NCBI GenBank assembly: GCA_021371855.1
Contig: JAJFVL010000015.1
Location: forward strand, 35,294 to 99,293
Length of the DNA: 64,000 nucleotides
From: Bacteroidales bacterium
Lineage (GTDB): Bacteria > Bacteroidota > Bacteroidia > Bacteroidales > VadinHA17
Direction of reading: 5' to 3'
Shown: one piece after another, positions 1 to 9,522 of the stretch
Layout: the number at the start of each line of letters is the position of its first letter
Numbering within the stretch: position 1 is the first letter of the stretch
Notes under the pieces: model-generated
What the model was told of the DNA's origin: nothing
Databases searched by the model: none
Seen by the model: only the letters and a program-made list of their open reading frames with translations
Program-made: the position numbers and the translations under genes

Positions 1-53
1 TCCCGACCTTTTGACTGCCAGTCAAACGCTCTAGCCAACTGAGCTAAACCCCC
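1..53 (-). tRNA. tRNA-Ala (GGC), 3' part cut off by window edge
   Basis: Read on the minus strand, the 5' acceptor strand GGGGGTT (53 to 47) is followed by TA, a D stem GCTC/GAGC, and an anticodon stem TTTGA/TCAAA enclosing the loop CTGGCAG. The anticodon is GGC, which decodes alanine GCC/GCU. The variable region is present, but the T arm and the 3' acceptor strand lie beyond position 1. A good Bacteroidota promoter lies just upstream (66-94). Confidence 0.85.
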
Positions 54-65
54 GTACCGTGCCTG

Positions 66-94
66 CAAATGTAAGAAAAAATTGAAAATTCAAA
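66..94 (-). promoter_or_regulatory. Bacteroidota-type promoter of the tRNA-Ala gene
   Basis: On the minus strand TTTG (94 to 91) is followed after 17 nt by TACATTTG (73 to 66), matching the known Bacteroides -33/-7 consensus TTTG / TAnnTTTG. The predicted start would lie about 6 nt before the mature tRNA 5' end. The spacing is at the short end of the usual range. Confidence 0.6.
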
Positions 95-276
95 TATAGT
101 TTTGGTAAAAGAGTGCTATTTAGTAATTTTAGCGCAAGTAAAAAGACAAACTCGCTTTGTTGGCGATTGCTTATACAATTGGAATGGAGCTATTATTGAA
201 TTCAGATTTAAGATTCTTTTTATTCCGGGGAGATGTTTCTTGCACTGATATTGGTTGGGAAGAAAAAGCATTATAA

Positions 277-1071
277 ATGAGTAAAAGTAAAAGAGAGACG
301 CCGGATTTTGATGACTTGCTTTTTGAGAAAAGGAACAAAGACTATGGAGCATATCAGCTGCGAAAGAAATACAATTCTTCCGTTATTACCGGAATTATTC
401 TTGCTTCACTTCTGGTTAGCTCAGCTGTTGTGTTCCCATTCGTTCTTACTCCTCATTCCGAGCATGTCTTTAGTGGTGGCGTAAGATATGTACAGGTGAA
501 AATGGAAAATCTGGAACCTCCCAAAGAGACAATGTTTGTGCCTCCTCCTCCGGCACCTCCGGAGGATTCACGGTTACAGGAAGTGGTAAAATATGTCCCC
601 CCGGTTGTCGTTGATACTATTCCTTCGTTTATGACAACCCAGGCTACCGTCGATGAAATACTTGCTCAGTCAACAACAAACGATCAGGTTGGGATAGTAG
701 GCGGAAACGGCACAGGTGACGATCTTTTATCGGGGCAGGAGGGAATTGTGACTGATGAACCATTTTTTGTGGTTGAGGTTATGCCGTCATTTAAAGGTGG
801 CGATATCAATAAATTCCGCGAATGGGTTCAGGTGCGGTGCAATTATCCTCAGGCTGCTATTGACAGAAAGATACAGGGAAGAGTATTTCTGACTTTTATT
901 ATTGAACAGGACGGGAATGTCAGTAACGTTACCGTTGTAAAGGGAGTTGATCCTTTAATCGATAATGAAGCAGTAAAGACCATTCAGGCATCACCCAGAT
1001 GGAAACCGGGATTGCAGAGGGGGCAGCCGGTGAGGGTAAGGTTTTCAATGTGGCTGAATTTTCGCCCCTGA
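277..1071 (+). CDS. TonB-family energy transducer
   Basis: This 264-aa periplasm-spanning protein couples ExbB/ExbD proton-motive energy to outer-membrane TonB-dependent receptors. A cytoplasmic N-terminus carries the Bacteroidota hallmark YGAYQLRK (about residues 23-30), followed by one membrane helix (about 36-57), a Pro-rich linker (81-96, with PPPPAPP) and a C-terminal TonB fold (about 168-264) with YPQAA, G.V.L.F.I..DG.V, and P.W.PG..RG. ExbB and ExbD are not adjacent, so this may be an orphan TonB. The window holds two SusC receptors that would need such a partner. There is no strong Shine-Dalgarno sequence, as is usual for the phylum. Confidence 0.9.
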   Translation: MSKSKRETPDFDDLLFEKRNKDYGAYQLRKKYNSSVITGIILASLLVSSAVVFPFVLTPHSEHVFSGGVRYVQVKMENLEPPKETMFVPPPPAPPEDSRLQEVVKYVPPVVVDTIPSFMTTQATVDEILAQSTTNDQVGIVGGNGTGDDLLSGQEGIVTDEPFFVVEVMPSFKGGDINKFREWVQVRCNYPQAAIDRKIQGRVFLTFIIEQDGNVSNVTVVKGVDPLIDNEAVKTIQASPRWKPGLQRGQPVRVRFSMWLNFRP

Positions 1072-1163
1072 TGGTTTTGTATATTATTCCAGAGCTTGTT
1101 AAATGTATTTTTTTCTTTAGGTTTTATTATCTTTATCTGGTTTAAATTTTAAATATTTTACTG

Positions 1164-2336
1164 ATGCAAAGAATTATACCCTTTATTCTAATCACAATCT
1201 TCATTCTGGCAGGATGTGGTTCTTCAAAAAAACAACTCCAGAAAGGTAATTACGACGCCGCTATTAATAAAGCTGTGGCTCAATTGAGAAAAGATCGGGG
1301 CGATACCAAGCAGATTGCGATCCTTGAACAATCTTATAGAGTGGCAAACGATCTCGACAATGAAAGGATACGTTTTCTGAAGATGGAAGGACGACCGGGA
1401 AACTGGGACGAAATATTTCTGATATATAATGCATTGAATGCCAGACAATCACTTGTAAAAACAGTGACCCCGCTGAATAAAGAAGGAAGATCCGTTGATT
1501 TTCCATATATTGATTATATACCTGAAATGGTCAACGCAAAACGAAAAGCGGCAGATTTTTATTATGCTCATGGTAACGAGTTGATGAAGAACAAATTAAA
1601 AGAATCTTACAGGCAGGCATATTTGGAATTCTTAAGAGCAAAAGAATATGTCGGCGATTATGAAGGGATAGATAATAAGATTCAGGAGGCAAGATATATG
1701 GGCATGAGCAGAGCTTTTGTTTCAATACAGAATAGTTCTGTTTTTAAATTCCCGGTTGAATTTGAACAGGATCTTCTGGAACTTGATCTGCCAAAACTGA
1801 ATTCCGAATGGGTTGAATATTTTACCCAGAATCTGAATGCAGATACCCAATATGATTATTTTGTCAATGTGAATATTAGAAATATTTTAGTTAGCCCTGA
1901 CAGGACTATACAACGCGATTCGGTTATTAAGAAAACTGTTGAGGATGGTTTTAAATATGTTTTTGATAAAAAAGGTAACGTAATGAAGGATTCCCTTGGG
2001 AACGATATTAAGGAGAAAAAGTACAAAGATCTTCAATGTGCCCTTATTGAAACAATTCAGTCTAAAACATGCAATATCGAGGGGAGCATTGAAGTGATCC
2101 AGATGAATCCGCAAAAAGTTCTCAAAAAGGATCCGATAGGAGCAGAGTCGGTTTTCGAAAATATTTCATCACGGCCTCTGGGTGATACTCAGGCTCTTAG
2201 CAAAGAGCAGCTTGAAAGAACGAAGACTGCAATTGTTCCTTTTCCTGCCGATATCGAAATGGTTGTAAGATGTTCTGAAACTCTCAAGCTGGCAATAAAC
2301 AGAGCTATGCAGAATAACAAAAGATATATTCTGTAA
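1164..2336 (+). CDS. Lipoprotein of unknown function
   Basis: The 390-aa product has a clean lipoprotein signal, with lipobox ILAGC and Cys18 as the acylated residue. The mature part is mostly helical and polar. The stretch with QLQKGNYDAAINKAV and later YRQAYLEFLRAKEYVGDYEG looks like degenerate tetratricopeptide-type helical pairs (about residues 25-180), followed by an unassigned domain. It lies between tonB and hflX on the same strand, about 90 bp after tonB. No enzymatic motif was seen, and the family is not recognised beyond envelope lipoprotein. Confidence 0.8.
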   Translation: MQRIIPFILITIFILAGCGSSKKQLQKGNYDAAINKAVAQLRKDRGDTKQIAILEQSYRVANDLDNERIRFLKMEGRPGNWDEIFLIYNALNARQSLVKTVTPLNKEGRSVDFPYIDYIPEMVNAKRKAADFYYAHGNELMKNKLKESYRQAYLEFLRAKEYVGDYEGIDNKIQEARYMGMSRAFVSIQNSSVFKFPVEFEQDLLELDLPKLNSEWVEYFTQNLNADTQYDYFVNVNIRNILVSPDRTIQRDSVIKKTVEDGFKYVFDKKGNVMKDSLGNDIKEKKYKDLQCALIETIQSKTCNIEGSIEVIQMNPQKVLKKDPIGAESVFENISSRPLGDTQALSKEQLERTKTAIVPFPADIEMVVRCSETLKLAINRAMQNNKRYIL

Positions 2337-2390
2337 CGTGCCTATTGTGGAGATTTAAATTGATAATTTTAAAAGCACTGCGAATTTTTA

Positions 2391-3599
2391 ATGATCGATA
2401 CCAATAAACCCCTTGAAAGGGCTATCCTTATAGGAATAATCTATCCCGGGCAGGATGAAAGTGAAGTTGAAGATTTTCTTGAGGAGTTGTCGTTCCTTAC
2501 TGAAACGGCAGGTGCAGAACCTCTGAAAAAGTTTATCCAGAAGCTTGATATCCCAAATCCACGTACATTTGTTGGCGCCGGAAAGATCGGGGAGATTGCA
2601 TTATTTGTTCGGGAGAACAAAGTAGATTTGGCAATATTTGACGATGAACTGTCGCCCAGCCAACTTAGAAATATTGAAGATGCACTTGGCTGTCGCATTC
2701 TCGACAGGACAAATCTGATACTTGATATTTTTGCACGACGCGCTAGGACTTCTCATGCCAAAACCCAGGTAGAGCTGGCTCAGTATCAGTACCTTCTTCC
2801 ACGGTTAACTGGTTTGTGGACCCATCTTGAACGGCAGAGAGGTGGTATAGGCCTCAGGGGGCCGGGTGAAACCGAAATTGAAACCGACCGAAGAGTGATA
2901 AGGGATCGGATCGCATTGCTTAAAACACAATTGAAGAAGATAGATACTCAGATGTCTTCACAACGGAAGAACCGTGGAAAGATGGTTCGGGTGGCCCTTG
3001 TCGGATATACTAATGTAGGGAAATCAACTATTATGAATCTCCTGAGCAAGTCGGATGTCTTTGCTGAAAATAAACTGTTTGCAACTCTTGACACTACTGT
3101 CCGGAAAGTTGTAATAGGTAACCTGCCGTTCCTGCTTTCAGATACTGTCGGATTTATACGTAAGTTACCCACTGATCTTGTAGAATCGTTCAAATCAACC
3201 CTTGATGAGGTCCGGGAGTCGGATCTGCTGGTGCACATAGTCGATATCTCACACAAAAATTTCGAAGAACAGATTGCAGTAGTCAATGAGACGTTGCGAG
3301 GGCTTGGAACATCCGATAAGCCAATGATAATGGTCTTTAATAAAATAGATGCCTTTAGCTATACCGCCAGGGATGAAGATGACCTTACTCCTGTTGTAAA
3401 GGAAAACTATTCCTTGTCCGACCTGAAGAATACCTGGATGGCTTCGGACAAAAATCATCCGACTGTTTTCATCTCAGCGAAGAAAAAGGAAAATGTTGAA
3501 GAGCTTCGCAAGCTTCTTTACGAAGAGGTAAAAAAGATACATATCAGGAGATACCCTTATAACGAATTTCTTTACGATTTATCCTCATCTGACCTTTAA
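2391..3599 (+). CDS. hflX: GTPase HflX
   Basis: HflX is a ribosome-associated GTPase that splits stalled 70S/100S ribosomes. The 402-aa protein has the nucleotide-binding N-terminal HflX domain (about 10-120), the linker signature G-L-R-G-P-G-E-T-E-I-E-x-D-R-R (about 154-168), and a G domain with P-loop GYTNVGKST (205-213), G3 DTVG (251-254) and G4 NKID (317-320). Length is normal for the short bacterial form. The gene follows the lipoprotein by about 54 bp and is probably monocistronic or weakly coupled to it. Confidence 0.97.
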   Translation: MIDTNKPLERAILIGIIYPGQDESEVEDFLEELSFLTETAGAEPLKKFIQKLDIPNPRTFVGAGKIGEIALFVRENKVDLAIFDDELSPSQLRNIEDALGCRILDRTNLILDIFARRARTSHAKTQVELAQYQYLLPRLTGLWTHLERQRGGIGLRGPGETEIETDRRVIRDRIALLKTQLKKIDTQMSSQRKNRGKMVRVALVGYTNVGKSTIMNLLSKSDVFAENKLFATLDTTVRKVVIGNLPFLLSDTVGFIRKLPTDLVESFKSTLDEVRESDLLVHIVDISHKNFEEQIAVVNETLRGLGTSDKPMIMVFNKIDAFSYTARDEDDLTPVVKENYSLSDLKNTWMASDKNHPTVFISAKKKENVEELRKLLYEEVKKIHIRRYPYNEFLYDLSSSDL

Positions 3600-3637
3600 A
3601 ATCCTCCTCCCCTTAAATGAGGCTGTTGAAAAAATCC

Positions 3638-3734
3638 GCTGGCACTGATTTGCAATCTGTGCTAACGTTTATTCTAAATTTATGTTTACGAATTACAACC
3701 GGGCAGAAGGCACGGATTACAAATCCGTGCCAGC
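3638..3734. repeat. Inverted pair of 25-bp palindromic units (REP-like doublet)
   Basis: Unit 1 (3638-3662) and unit 2 (3710-3734) are reverse complements with 22 of 25 positions identical. Each unit is itself partly palindromic around GGCAC..GATT...AATC..GTGC. The doublet lies in the 214-bp gap between the convergent hflX and asd genes and could fold into one large hairpin. The shape matches REP/BIME-type elements. It has no T-run typical of an intrinsic terminator. Confidence 0.65.
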
Positions 3735-3813
3735 TCGTTTGTTTCTCTGTGCCACCTCTGCAGACCTCTGTGTAAGTTCTTTGAAGATTGAAACACAGGC
3801 CACGGAGAATGTT

Positions 3814-4803
3814 CTAATATAATTTATTAGCTGCCATGTATTCAGCAATCTGTATCGCATTGGTTGCAGCGCCTTTTCGTATATTGTCGGCTACTACCCA
3901 GATGTTCAGGCATTTTTTCTTCGAATGGTCTCTTCTTATTCTTCCTACAAATACTTCATCCCTGTTATACGAGAGGATAGGCATAGGATATTTGTGTTCG
4001 GCAGGATTATCATAAACAACAACTCCGGGGAACTCACCGAGAAGCTTTTTTACTTCGTCGATATCGAAATCATTCTCAAACTCAATGTTTACAGCTTCTG
4101 AATGACCTCCTACAACAGGGATCCTGGCCACGGTGGCAGTTACCTGAATAGTCTGATCTTCAAGTATTTTACGTGTCTCGTCGACAAGTTTCTGCTCTTC
4201 TGTCGTATAGTCGTCGGGCTGGAATGTCCCTCCGAAGGGAAAACAGTTCAGATCAATCTGATATGGATAAGCCATCTCCCCTTTAATACCCTTTCTTTCA
4301 TTTTCCATCTGGGTAACCGCTTTCACTCCTGTGCCGGTTACTGACTGATATGTTGCTATAACAAGACGTTTGATTTTATATTTCCTGTGCAGCGGGGCTA
4401 AAGCCATAACCATTTGTATAGTTGAACAGTTGGGATTAGCAATTATCCTGTCACCTTTTTTTATTACGTGGCTATTTATCTCGGGAACAATCAAAGGAAC
4501 ATTCTCAAACATGCGCCAGTACGAAGAATTATCAATTACCACAGTTCCGTTTTTTGCGAAAACAGGAGCCCATTCTTTTGATGTACTTGCACCTGCGGAG
4601 AAAATTGCAAACTCGGGTTTGGCATTTACTGCATCCATGACGCTTACTACCTTAACAGCCTTCCCTTTAAACAGAAGCTCTTTGCCAACCGACCGCTCTG
4701 AAGCGGCAGGTATCAGTTGTGATACAGGAAAATTTCTTTCCTCAAGTACTTTGATCATTGTTCGTCCGACCATCCCGGTAGCTCCTACAACAGCTGTTTT
4801 CAT
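3814..4803 (-). CDS. asd: Aspartate-semialdehyde dehydrogenase
   Basis: It makes L-aspartate-4-semialdehyde from aspartyl phosphate with NADPH, feeding lysine/DAP, threonine and methionine synthesis. The start at 4803 is preferred because the protein then begins MKTAVVGATGMVGR with the Rossmann GxTGxVG loop at residues 7-13. The open frame upstream to 4905 adds 34 AT-rich, non-homologous residues. The catalytic Cys126 lies in NPNCST and the catalytic His234 in GGHSEAV. The 329-aa length is standard. The gene is divergent from the lamin-tail protein and convergent with hflX. Confidence 0.96.
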   Translation of the reverse strand: MKTAVVGATGMVGRTMIKVLEERNFPVSQLIPAASERSVGKELLFKGKAVKVVSVMDAVNAKPEFAIFSAGASTSKEWAPVFAKNGTVVIDNSSYWRMFENVPLIVPEINSHVIKKGDRIIANPNCSTIQMVMALAPLHRKYKIKRLVIATYQSVTGTGVKAVTQMENERKGIKGEMAYPYQIDLNCFPFGGTFQPDDYTTEEQKLVDETRKILEDQTIQVTATVARIPVVGGHSEAVNIEFENDFDIDEVKKLLGEFPGVVVYDNPAEHKYPMPILSYNRDEVFVGRIRRDHSKKKCLNIWVVADNIRKGAATNAIQIAEYMAANKLY

Positions 4804-4903
4804 AGTTATTTGTTTGGAATAATTTAAGTTAATAATTAAATTTACTTTAAAATTGACATTAAAAACCGTCAAAATTAACTTTTTTTTCAATTCGTCCCGC
4901 TGC

Positions 4904-7522
4904 ATGAAAAAAGTTATTTTACTGGCTTTATTAATGCCTTATATGGCATTTGGCCAAATTGTGGAAAATTTCGAATCGGGTAATATTGAAAACTGGATGC
5001 AAAGTACTGAAAGTGTATGGATTGCTGATACCGCAGCTTGCATTTCAGGGGTATATTCATTGCACCACTCCTATGATAATCCCGATTCAGGAACAGACCG
5101 GATAGGGTTAAGAATTAGAAACCTGTATCCGTCAATGGGAATTGTAAGATGGTCTTTTCTTCTAAGACATGGTTATGATCCCTCCTCTTCAAATAATTGG
5201 GCAGTATTCCTGATGTCCGATTCTGAACCCGGAGCAATGTCGCCTGATGGGAGCACAAACGGATTCGCCATTGGAGTCAACCTGACAGGATATGATGATA
5301 CTCTTCGCCTGTGGAAAGTGAAGGGGAAAGCAATTATACCAGTGGTCAATTGCCGGATAAACTGGCAGACCGAAATCGGTATGGCAGATGCAGTAAAAGT
5401 AAATATTGAAAGAACGCAGGAAGGAATATGGTCAGTTTCAGTTTTACGTCGGGATGGAACTTCTTTCACAACAATAACAGGGATTGATACGGAGTTATTT
5501 AGTTCTGAATGGTTTGGGATCTTTTATAAGTATTCAGCAACCCGCGACAGGCTCTTATGGATAGATGATATAACTATTGACGGGACTTTTTATGAAGACA
5601 TTGAAATTCCGGTAGTAAAAAATTGTGAGGTATCGGGAAAGAATTCATTGGACATCACTCTCAATGAACAAATTATTGATGAATTGCTGGTGCCTGGCAA
5701 TTTTTCAGTAAATGGTGGGGATAACAAGTCAATATCTATACAAAACAAGAATTCTCTGACCTATACTGTTGAATTTGCGGGCGATTTTAATAATAAATTA
5801 TTGAATACATTAATAATCAATAAACTATGCGACAAGGCCGGAAATTGTTCCTCAGATATTCATGTTCCGTTTACACCTGTCTGGGCAGATCGGGGCGACA
5901 TTGTAATTTCCGAAATAATGGCCGATCCTTTTCCTGTGATCTCCCTTCCCGGCGAAGAATATATTGAAATAACCAACAGAACCAATTATTCATATAACCT
6001 GAGAAACTGGATACTCTTATGCGGAAGCCAGAGTTGCTTTTTCCCGGAAATTAGGATCAATCCTTATGAGATAATGATAATCTGTTCTTCGGAGGATACC
6101 TTAGTTTTTGCAGAATTCGGAAGAGCGGAAGGACTAAAGCAGTTTCCGTCCATGACTGACAGAGGTAATATCATCTGTTTGTCAGACAGTTCCGGAACTT
6201 TGATTACCGGAGTGGATTATTCCTCAGATTGGCATAGTGATGAATTAAAATCGGGAGGAGGCTGGTCTCTGGAGATGATAGATCTGCAATTCCCTTTTTA
6301 TATTGAAGGGAACTGGACCTCATCTTCATCAAGGAAAGGCGGAACTCCGGGAGGAGTTAATTCTGTTGCGCGACATAATCCGGATATCTCTTTCTATGGA
6401 GTTCAGAATGTATTTTCTGACGACAGCATTAATGTTACAATCACCTTCTCAGAACCGGTTTTTTGTCTTACTGAAAATATTAAAAACATTGATATAGGAG
6501 GGACTCCTATAGTAAATGTTTATCCGGCCGACCCGCTTTTTCGTGAGTTTCTTGTTAAACCGGCCAAACCTCTTGCAGCAGGAGTCATTTACCAATGTAA
6601 TATCTCAAGGGATATAAAAGACTTCGCCGGGAATGACCTTCAGACCGGCACATTTGAATTTGGTCTTACAGAACCCTCCGTGGAAGGTGATATCTTGTTT
6701 AATGAACTTCTTTTTAATCCTTTGCCGGGAGACCCTGATTATATAGAATTGTTCAACTGTTCAGATAAAGTTATTGATGCCTCCCGGTTGCAGCTTGTCT
6801 CTGTTAATGATGTTGACGGAGATACTTCCGGGATCTGTGTGGTGTCGGGTGAAAAGAGATGCATAAAACCCGGGTCATATTATGCCATAACCACTTCAGG
6901 AGAAAAAATTTCGGACAGATATTTTTCCGCGGATCCGGAAAATATTTTTGAGACAGCTTCTCTTCCGTCTATGTCTGACAAAGAGGGGCATCTGATTCTT
7001 TATAACAGGGAACTTGAAAAGCTTGATGAGGTTTATTATAACGAAAATATGCATTATTCTCTTTTATCCCGATTCGAAGGTGTGGCTCTTGAAAAAACGG
7101 GGCCGCTTAATAAGTCTGAAGATGCGGAGAACTGGCATTCCGCTTTGGAAAGTAAAGGTTGGGGTACACCGGGAGCTCCGAATTCGGTATTTCCCGATCT
7201 GCCTCCGGCTTCTGACAAAGTGGTATTTTCCTCAACCAGGATTACACCTGATGGTGACGGATTTGAGGATAACCTTGTTATCAGGCTCAGTTTAAAAGGT
7301 AATGATAATGTTATTTCAGCAACGGTTTTTGATGAGGCAGGAGATTATATCAGAAAAATTGCTTCAAATCTTTTAACCGGAACTGATGCAACCCTCATCT
7401 GGGATGGAACAACAGATGATGGTTCTCTTGCAGATCCCGGGATTTACATTGTCTTTATCACACTATTTGACGATACCGGCGAAACAGAAAAGTGGAAAAA
7501 AGTATGTACGGTTTTAAGATAG
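4904..7522 (+). CDS. Secreted lamin-tail-domain protein with FlgD-like C-terminus
   Basis: The start at 4904 gives a clear signal peptide (MKKVILLALLMPYMAFGQ); the open frame upstream to 4853 only adds AT-rich residues. The 872-aa protein has an N-terminal jelly-roll-like region (about 20-235), a first lamin-tail domain (about 328-450, VISEIMADP... EYIEI.N), an SbsA-like Ig segment (about 505-590, ITFSEPV), a second lamin-tail domain (about 594-720, LFNELLFNP...DYIELFN) and a C-terminal FlgD/CHU_C-type Ig module (about 775-872, TPDGDGFEDN ... WDGTTDDG). The family is common in Bacteroidota surface proteins. The exact role is unknown, and no catalytic site was seen. Confidence 0.88.
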   Translation: MKKVILLALLMPYMAFGQIVENFESGNIENWMQSTESVWIADTAACISGVYSLHHSYDNPDSGTDRIGLRIRNLYPSMGIVRWSFLLRHGYDPSSSNNWAVFLMSDSEPGAMSPDGSTNGFAIGVNLTGYDDTLRLWKVKGKAIIPVVNCRINWQTEIGMADAVKVNIERTQEGIWSVSVLRRDGTSFTTITGIDTELFSSEWFGIFYKYSATRDRLLWIDDITIDGTFYEDIEIPVVKNCEVSGKNSLDITLNEQIIDELLVPGNFSVNGGDNKSISIQNKNSLTYTVEFAGDFNNKLLNTLIINKLCDKAGNCSSDIHVPFTPVWADRGDIVISEIMADPFPVISLPGEEYIEITNRTNYSYNLRNWILLCGSQSCFFPEIRINPYEIMIICSSEDTLVFAEFGRAEGLKQFPSMTDRGNIICLSDSSGTLITGVDYSSDWHSDELKSGGGWSLEMIDLQFPFYIEGNWTSSSSRKGGTPGGVNSVARHNPDISFYGVQNVFSDDSINVTITFSEPVFCLTENIKNIDIGGTPIVNVYPADPLFREFLVKPAKPLAAGVIYQCNISRDIKDFAGNDLQTGTFEFGLTEPSVEGDILFNELLFNPLPGDPDYIELFNCSDKVIDASRLQLVSVNDVDGDTSGICVVSGEKRCIKPGSYYAITTSGEKISDRYFSADPENIFETASLPSMSDKEGHLILYNRELEKLDEVYYNENMHYSLLSRFEGVALEKTGPLNKSEDAENWHSALESKGWGTPGAPNSVFPDLPPASDKVVFSSTRITPDGDGFEDNLVIRLSLKGNDNVISATVFDEAGDYIRKIASNLLTGTDATLIWDGTTDDGSLADPGIYIVFITLFDDTGETEKWKKVCTVLR

Positions 7523-7527
7523 AATTC

Positions 7528-8343
7528 TTACAAAGACGAAATCATTTCTGTCATTATGGTTGTCATCAGCGACTCAGTCCTGGCAGCATGGTACTGTACC
7601 GATTCATGTGTTGTATACTCAATTTTACCTTCAACACCAAGATCTGTAATAATACTGACTGCAAAACATGGCATTTTCATGTGATGGGCAATGATAACCT
7701 CAGGAGTTGTTGACATTCCTACTGCATCAGCTCCGATAACTCTGAAATAACGGTATTCTGAAGGTGTTTCAAAAGTTGGTCCGGATGTAGACAGATAAAT
7801 CCCTTTATGAATCCTGATGTTATGTTTTTGAGCGATGAGTAAAGCTTTGTCAATAAGGTCCCTGTTGTAAACTTCGCTCATGTCTGGAAATCTGGGTCCA
7901 ATGCGATCATCGTTCTGTCCAATCAATGGATTCGGAAGGAGATTAATATGGTCGGTAATAATCATTATATCGCCGATCCGGAAAGATGGATTCAGACCTC
8001 CTGCAGCATTGGAAAGGAAAAGGCATTTAATGCCCAGATATTTTAGAACTCTTACCGGTAAAGCAATCTGTCCCGGGCCATATCCTTCGTAATAGTGAAA
8101 CCTGCCTTTCATTGCGACAATTTTTTTACTGCCAAAGTCGCCGAAGATAAGTTTCCCGTCATGTCCTTCAACTGTTGAGACAGGGAAGTTGGGGATATCT
8201 TTATAATCTATTTCAATACGGTTTTCAATTTTTTCAGTCAATCCACCCAGCCCTGTACCAAGTACAATTCCTGCATCAGGATTTATTATTCCTTTTGCTT
8301 TCAGAAACTCTGTTGTTTCGTTTATTCTTTCTAACATAATCAA
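7528..8343 (-). CDS. Purine-nucleoside phosphorylase (class I, trimeric type)
   Basis: It phosphorolyses inosine/guanosine to base plus ribose-1-phosphate in purine salvage. The 271-aa protein carries the phosphate loop GTGLGGL (29-35), VEGHDGKL (about 58-65), HYYEGY (83-88), NAAGGLNPSF, the base-binding GPTFETPSEYR and VGMSTTPE, all typical of PF01048 class I enzymes. Its start overlaps the 3' end of lpxK by 68 bp in a different frame. MLERINE (start 8337) is an equally good initiation site. The gene converges on the lamin-tail gene with 5 bp between the stops. Confidence 0.95.
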   Translation of the reverse strand: MIMLERINETTEFLKAKGIINPDAGIVLGTGLGGLTEKIENRIEIDYKDIPNFPVSTVEGHDGKLIFGDFGSKKIVAMKGRFHYYEGYGPGQIALPVRVLKYLGIKCLFLSNAAGGLNPSFRIGDIMIITDHINLLPNPLIGQNDDRIGPRFPDMSEVYNRDLIDKALLIAQKHNIRIHKGIYLSTSGPTFETPSEYRYFRVIGADAVGMSTTPEVIIAHHMKMPCFAVSIITDLGVEGKIEYTTHESVQYHAARTESLMTTIMTEMISSL

Positions 8344-9394
8344 TTATCAGATTATCAAATTCATCCTTGTCGTCATGTAAAAATTTTATTCCAACGGGAA
8401 TATAATAAAATACCGATCTGTACAGTTCGGCAATATTAGCAAATTCCCTCAACCTCACAGCATCCTTTTCTGTTGTAAAAAGATACTTTAACGGAGATTT
8501 CAGATTCTTATAAGACGTTAAAATATTTTCAATATCTTTTTCTTTAAAATTATAATGATCGGGGAAAGAAAGATGGATTATTTCCCCTGCGATTTTTTGA
8601 AGATATTCTTTAAGTGGAGCAGGATTTGCTATCCCCGTTATCAGTACAATTCCACAGTCAGTACACACCGACAGATCTAAAGGAGTCTTCTCCTTTCCTG
8701 GGTCTTCAAACAGTGGAACAGGCATTTTATATGCAAGTGAAGTAAAATAAAGATTCTGATAAGGCGCCTTGTCAACTTCTTTTGCAATAAGCCTTCTCTG
8801 AATTGGGGGGATGTTTTCAGGCGATTTGGTAATCAGAATAATATCAGCTCTTCGCATATTACTTATATGTTCTCTAAGATTCCCATATGGCAACATATGA
8901 TCCCTTGTAAACGGTCTTTCGAAGTCTGAAAGCAGGATTGAATAACCGGGTGTTATACTTCTGTGCTGGAAACCATCATCAAGTATTATAACATCTGTAT
9001 CAGGTTTTTCTTGTAAAATCATTTTGACTCCATGAACCCGGTTTCGGTCTACTGTAACGAGCACATCAGGATATTTCCGGGATATCTGCATCGGTTCATC
9101 TCCAATTTCACTTACATTCGATGATGGTGAGGCGATTCTGAAACCATGGGTTTTCCTTTTATAACCCCTGCTTAAAGTGGCAACCCTGAAGTTTTCTCTG
9201 AGCAAGCCTGCGAGGTATTCTGTATGAGGGGTTTTGCCTGTTCCTCCAACGGTTATATTACCAACGCATATAACAGGAAGATGAAACTCCACGGTTGAAA
9301 AGATACCAGTATTATAAAGAAAATTCCTGATACCGGTAATTATTCCATAAATCAGAGAAACAGGATACAGAAGAATATTTTTACGGTTCTCCAT
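8276..9394 (-). CDS. lpxK: Tetraacyldisaccharide 4'-kinase
   Basis: LpxK phosphorylates the 4' position of the lipid A precursor at the inner-membrane face. The 372-aa protein has an N-terminal membrane-associated helix (about 8-28), Walker A GNITVGGTGKTP (45-56), the LSRGYKR motif, and IILDDGFQHR. The C-terminal tail is Lys/Arg/Asn-rich and overlaps the downstream pnp start by 68 bp, which suggests translational coupling. A Gram-negative, LPS-making organism is implied. Confidence 0.96.
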   Translation of the reverse strand: MENRKNILLYPVSLIYGIITGIRNFLYNTGIFSTVEFHLPVICVGNITVGGTGKTPHTEYLAGLLRENFRVATLSRGYKRKTHGFRIASPSSNVSEIGDEPMQISRKYPDVLVTVDRNRVHGVKMILQEKPDTDVIILDDGFQHRSITPGYSILLSDFERPFTRDHMLPYGNLREHISNMRRADIILITKSPENIPPIQRRLIAKEVDKAPYQNLYFTSLAYKMPVPLFEDPGKEKTPLDLSVCTDCGIVLITGIANPAPLKEYLQKIAGEIIHLSFPDHYNFKEKDIENILTSYKNLKSPLKYLFTTEKDAVRLREFANIAELYRSVFYYIPVGIKFLHDDKDEFDNLIIDYVRKNKRNNRVSESKRNNKS

Positions 9395-9522
9395 ATATAT
9401 TTAAGTCAGTGCCAGAAGTGCCCGGAGTTTGGAGTTATTGTAATATTTATAACAAAAAAAACTTCTATAAATTTTAAGTACTCCACACTTTAGCTTACTC
9501 CAAGTACTTTTGTATTAGTATA

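Noticed and set aside
4370..4822. 150-codon plus-strand open frame opposite asd
   Set aside because: Antisense shadow of a well-conserved enzyme.
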